A stretch of DNA of 64,000 bases, from contig NMRA01000020.1 in the NCBI GenBank assembly GCA_002633005.1, forward strand, positions 1,464,816-1,528,815. The letters are read 5' to 3'. The position numbers and the translations under genes were made by a program. Positions 61,601 through 64,000 of this stretch are shown piece after piece. Within the stretch, counting starts at the first letter, position 1. Each line of letters starts with the position of its first letter. Source of the DNA: Phoronis australis. Lineage: Eukaryota; Phoronida; Phoronidae. The notes under the pieces were generated by a model. It was not told the DNA's origin. It ran no database searches and saw only the letters and a program-made list of their open reading frames with translations.

Positions 61601-62515
61601 TTCAGCATCAGTGAAATTCGCTCTTTACAGTCAGTACAGCTTTCTTTTTCCATAATGCGATTGCATGGAATACTCTTTGATTAGCGTACATAATATTCCA
61701 CCCAATAGGATTTTACGCCACCTTTACCCGTGTAAACAAAGGAAATTATTTTTTATTCATACCACTTATTGTGATAAAACTTTTTCTTTGCTCAGATATG
61801 AAGTGGTTTGTGGGCTTGCCCATGCCTAGATATCAATCTGAGAACGGGTACACGTAAAATCTCTCCATTTTTTTCAAAACTTTGTTTGATGCCAGCTGTG
61901 GTACTGAACTTGAACATGGAAAATCCTTTAATTTGTTGCAACAGTTACGTATGTTTCATAGGTAAAATTATAAAAAATTTCACTTGTCGCCATATTGTGT
62001 CCTAAATTGGTGAGGTTTCACCGAATGTAATAATTTGAGACAAACGTTACAACTATAAGCAGTCTCAATCAAATCTTGTATTTTTTGACGTTAAGGGGTT
62101 CATGGGGGCTTTTAACTGTGTTAGTTGGTTCTCACGTTTACATGCACGCCACCTATTGATTAATATGCCAACTGGGGTGTTACTGGGCAATGCGCCGGTG
62201 CACTATCCAGTAAGACCACTAGATTTGTATGCGCTGAGGTGAACGTCGTCGTATAGTTGTGTTGTGTTGTGATAAGTCACTGACTAATTATGTGCCTAAA
62301 CTATCAGAAAAGCATTATTGATAATAATTGTTGGTATGTTTGTGTTGTAGATCATCTGAAGGAACCCCTGAAGAACTATATTGCCAAGTTAAAAGTTGTC
62401 CGTGTTGTACGGACGAAAAAGAGGGAAGGGTTGATAAGAGCCCGGTTGCTAGGGGCTTCCGTTGCCCAGGGCAATGTACTGACCTATTTAGATTCACACT
62501 GTGAATGTGCACAAG
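52629..62515 (+). CDS. Polypeptide N-acetylgalactosaminyltransferase, N-terminal part (four coding exons; 3' end outside window)
   Basis: Exons 52629-53112, 56972-57125, 60791-60957 and 62351-62515 join in phase and give 323 residues plus a split codon. The enzyme transfers GalNAc from UDP-GalNAc to Ser/Thr, starting mucin-type O-glycans in the Golgi. Seen: a short basic cytosolic tail (FVRRR, 5-9), one signal-anchor segment about 15-32 ([18 protein letters not shown]), a charged Pro/Arg-rich stem to about 160, GAMGKAV, then [73 protein letters not shown] and [13 protein letters not shown] (316-318) is the metal-binding DXH motif. The rest of the GT-A domain and the ricin-type lectin domain must lie to the right. 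The blocks resemble GALNT1/13 and insect PGANT9-type enzymes, but the isoform cannot be fixed from this part, so no symbol is given. The first methionine follows a short 5' UTR; an in-frame GTG upstream is not a start. Confidence 0.95.
53493..53518. repeat. (CCTTGA)n microsatellite, four units
   Basis: Four uninterrupted CCTTGA units followed by CCCT. TTGACCTTGACC also resembles a nuclear-receptor half-site array, but a microsatellite is the simpler reading. Confidence 0.85.
54098..54280. repeat. GAAACTT(C/T)GC repeat cluster with short palindromes
   Basis: CTTTCCC at 54098 pairs with GGGAAAG at 54146, and GAAACTTCG pairs with CGAAGTTTC between them. The phrases AGCGAAACTTTGCT and GTGGGAAAGG recur to 54280. 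Looks like nested MITE remains. Confidence 0.6.
54820..55020. mobile_element. Mariner-like MITE in GALNT intron 1
   Basis: Left block ACTAAAATCTCATCAGTTTA then GGACACA, right block GCAAAATTGGTGAGGTGTTA then CCGTA, which are inverse relatives. Same family as 60993-61218. Confidence 0.65.
57126..60790 (+). other. GALNT intron 2
   Basis: Donor GTAAGTTG at 57126, acceptor CACTTTTCCAG at 60790. AT-rich. I see no exon, no clear transposon and no tandem array in it. Confidence 0.7.
60993..61218. mobile_element. Mariner-like MITE in GALNT intron 3, best-preserved copy
   Basis: Starts CAGTAAAATCTCACCAATTT after TA and ends AAATTAGTGAGATTTTACTG before TT. The terminal inverted repeats run about 28 bases. 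TA on one side and TT on the other suggest an eroded TA target duplication. No coding content. Confidence 0.85.
61851..62023. mobile_element. Mariner-like MITE in GALNT intron 3, second copy
   Basis: Left CACGTAAAATCTCTCCATTT; right CACTTGTCGCCATATTGTGT then CCTAAATTGGTGAGGTTTCA. The interior differs from the first copy. Confidence 0.7.
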
Positions 62516-64000
62516 GTATGTGATTAGGAAAATGACTCAAGATGGTGTTAACCGTTACAGTGTTCCTGGATTTTGTGATCCAATTAGATGTCCATTATTC
62601 AGTGAAGGAAATTTATCCTCAAAATTCAGGACTACTGTAAGTGACAATTACTGATACTTTTCTTAACTGTTATACTTTTTTGTCATATCGTTGTTGTTTT
62701 TTTCCATCTATCCAAAATCTATAATTTCATACGGTTAAGTTATTCAGGGCTTGGAATTTTCCGTGGAAACGCGGATTTCTGCTTTTTTCAAATGTTCTGT
62801 CCGCGCATTTTATTATATTTCCGCGTAAAAAAAATTGGATTTGATATAAAATTTCCGCAGCAAATTCCTTTCTTACCGCGGCGTTGCAGACGACGTTCAC
62901 CTCGAAAAGCGGAAGTTGCTCTTTATGTTTCGGAGGAACGTAAATTGTCAACATTGCCGGGGCATCTGGGATAGCGTGGTGGGATTTTCAATGGCGTCCC
63001 GTGTTATTGTAAACCGCGGCGACAAATACTACGGCTCTGGAGCCAAAAATGTGTGGGTTGGGAGTGGACGGACGAGCTAAAAGGACGCAGACGCATGCTA
63101 CTGATGGTGGTAACGTTTTTTTTTTTTTTAGTCTTCCGGATTTTTGTGGGGGAAAGGTTCACATCGACCATTTCAAGGCTGGGTAGCGCGCATGATTTGG
63201 GCCGTAAAAGTTTTCGCGTTTTTTGTCATTGGTCATTCCAAGCCCTGGTTATTGAGCTCATATTTTTTGTGAATGCACTTCTTTTTAATGAGACAGAAAG
63301 TTGAAAAGTTTCTTGTGGATGTACGAATTTAAAAAATTCACATTTTCATGTAAAAAGTTAAAAAATATTTTGAATACAGAGTCTTATTGAAGAGCCTGAT
63401 TACGCATTTCAAGATTTTCCTTTTTGATGCAGAGAAAACTTGCTGTAGTTAGCCGACGTGAACTTACTTGCAGAAACCCCTCTTGTTTACCAGTTTCCTT
63501 GTTATAATTATACATGTGTCCATTTTTTATTTTGATTTTCTTGCGGATTAATCTTTGCGAAAGTAGGTGTGGAATTTTTTATCATTCACTTAATTTGACA
63601 TTACAACGGTGTCATTAATCAATTTTGGGATGCTGTGTATTTTTCTTGTCTTTCTTGATCCAAAATCATCATTGTGACTGTTGCGAGTAAATGGAGTCTT
63701 TGTCACTGAAACTCAGTGGAATACCTCAGCTCTGCTCCAACAATTTCACTTACATTTTCCTAAGAAAACTGATAACCTTAGATCAAGGTACTAGTCATTG
63801 CAGCATTTAAGTTTCCTAGGTAGTGTTCCTCATGATAAAAGTCCAAAACTTGAGCTCCAACTTAGTTTTGCAGGCACTTCACTAACCTTCGATTTAAGAA
63901 GCATGAACAGAAATTTTCAAAATCAATTGTTCAAAAATTGGATTTCTGGCCCAGATCTGATGAATAATATGTTGATTATTACGCTCCAAAACCTTTCCAA
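62516..64000 (+). other. GALNT intron 4 (incomplete, runs off the window)
   Basis: Donor GTATGTGA at 62516. Contains the TIR element at 62745-63247. From 63250 to 64000 I see only AT-rich DNA. Confidence 0.7.
62745..63247. mobile_element. 503-bp TIR element with GC-rich interior, 6-bp flanking repeat
   Basis: Starts CAGGGCTTGGAAT and ends with its inverse ATTCCAAGCCCTG. Each side is flanked by GTTATT (62739-62744 and 63248-63253). The CAGGG-type terminus is typical of hAT elements, but these make 8-bp duplications, so the class is uncertain. The interior is richer in GC and CpG than its surroundings (CCGCGG, CGACGTTCACC) and has an ATG frame at 62991 reading MASRVIVNRGDKYYGSGAKN, stopping soon after. 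This may be the remains of a transposase start. Not recognised otherwise. Confidence 0.78.

Noticed and set aside
1-64000. CRISPR arrays, operons and bacterial-type elements
   Set aside because: The sequence is plainly eukaryotic, with spliced genes. The direct repeats found are adjacent minisatellite units without unique spacers.

Overview
This is a piece of an intron-rich animal nuclear genome. Coding exons are short, joined by GT..AG introns of hundreds to thousands of bases, and separated by AT-rich DNA full of short inverted-repeat transposon relics and minisatellites. The class IIa histone deacetylase keeps a tyrosine that vertebrate members have replaced by histidine. Together with the MITE load and a HIRAN-domain relic, this suggests an invertebrate, perhaps a marine deuterostome or lophotrochozoan; I cannot name the species.

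Three protein-coding genes can be assembled exon by exon. (1) 529-3663, plus strand: the last five coding exons of a class IIa histone deacetylase (HDAC4/5/7/9 type); its 5' part lies left of the window. (2) 8401-19569, minus strand: a complete eight-exon glyoxalase II (HAGH) of 303 residues, with a first exon coding a mitochondrial leader and an internal methionine that would give a 257-residue cytosolic form. (3) 52629-62515 and beyond, plus strand: the first four coding exons of a polypeptide N-acetylgalactosaminyltransferase (GALNT), running off the right edge. HDAC and HAGH are convergent; HAGH and GALNT are divergent. The three encode unrelated functions (transcriptional repression, methylglyoxal detoxification, mucin-type O-glycan initiation) and nothing suggests joint regulation.

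The 33 kb between HAGH exon 1 and the GALNT 5' UTR exon (19570-52538) has no gene I can support. It holds two 1.4-1.5 kb TA-flanked inverted-terminal-repeat elements (25693-27053 and 31960-33463, the second carrying a frameshifted HIRAN domain), a head-to-head pair of TTAA-flanked MITEs forming a ~900 bp palindrome (29274-30174), two more copies of that family, a ~450 bp foldback (45638-46087), several other MITEs, and minisatellites with 72- and 23-bp periods. HAGH introns 5, 6 and 7 each carry their own minisatellites, and intron 5 is almost nothing but tandem repeat. Mariner-like MITEs sit in GALNT introns 1 and 3, and a TIR element with 6-bp flanking repeats in intron 4. Most longer open frames in the window are accidental, several being minisatellites whose unit has no stop in any frame.
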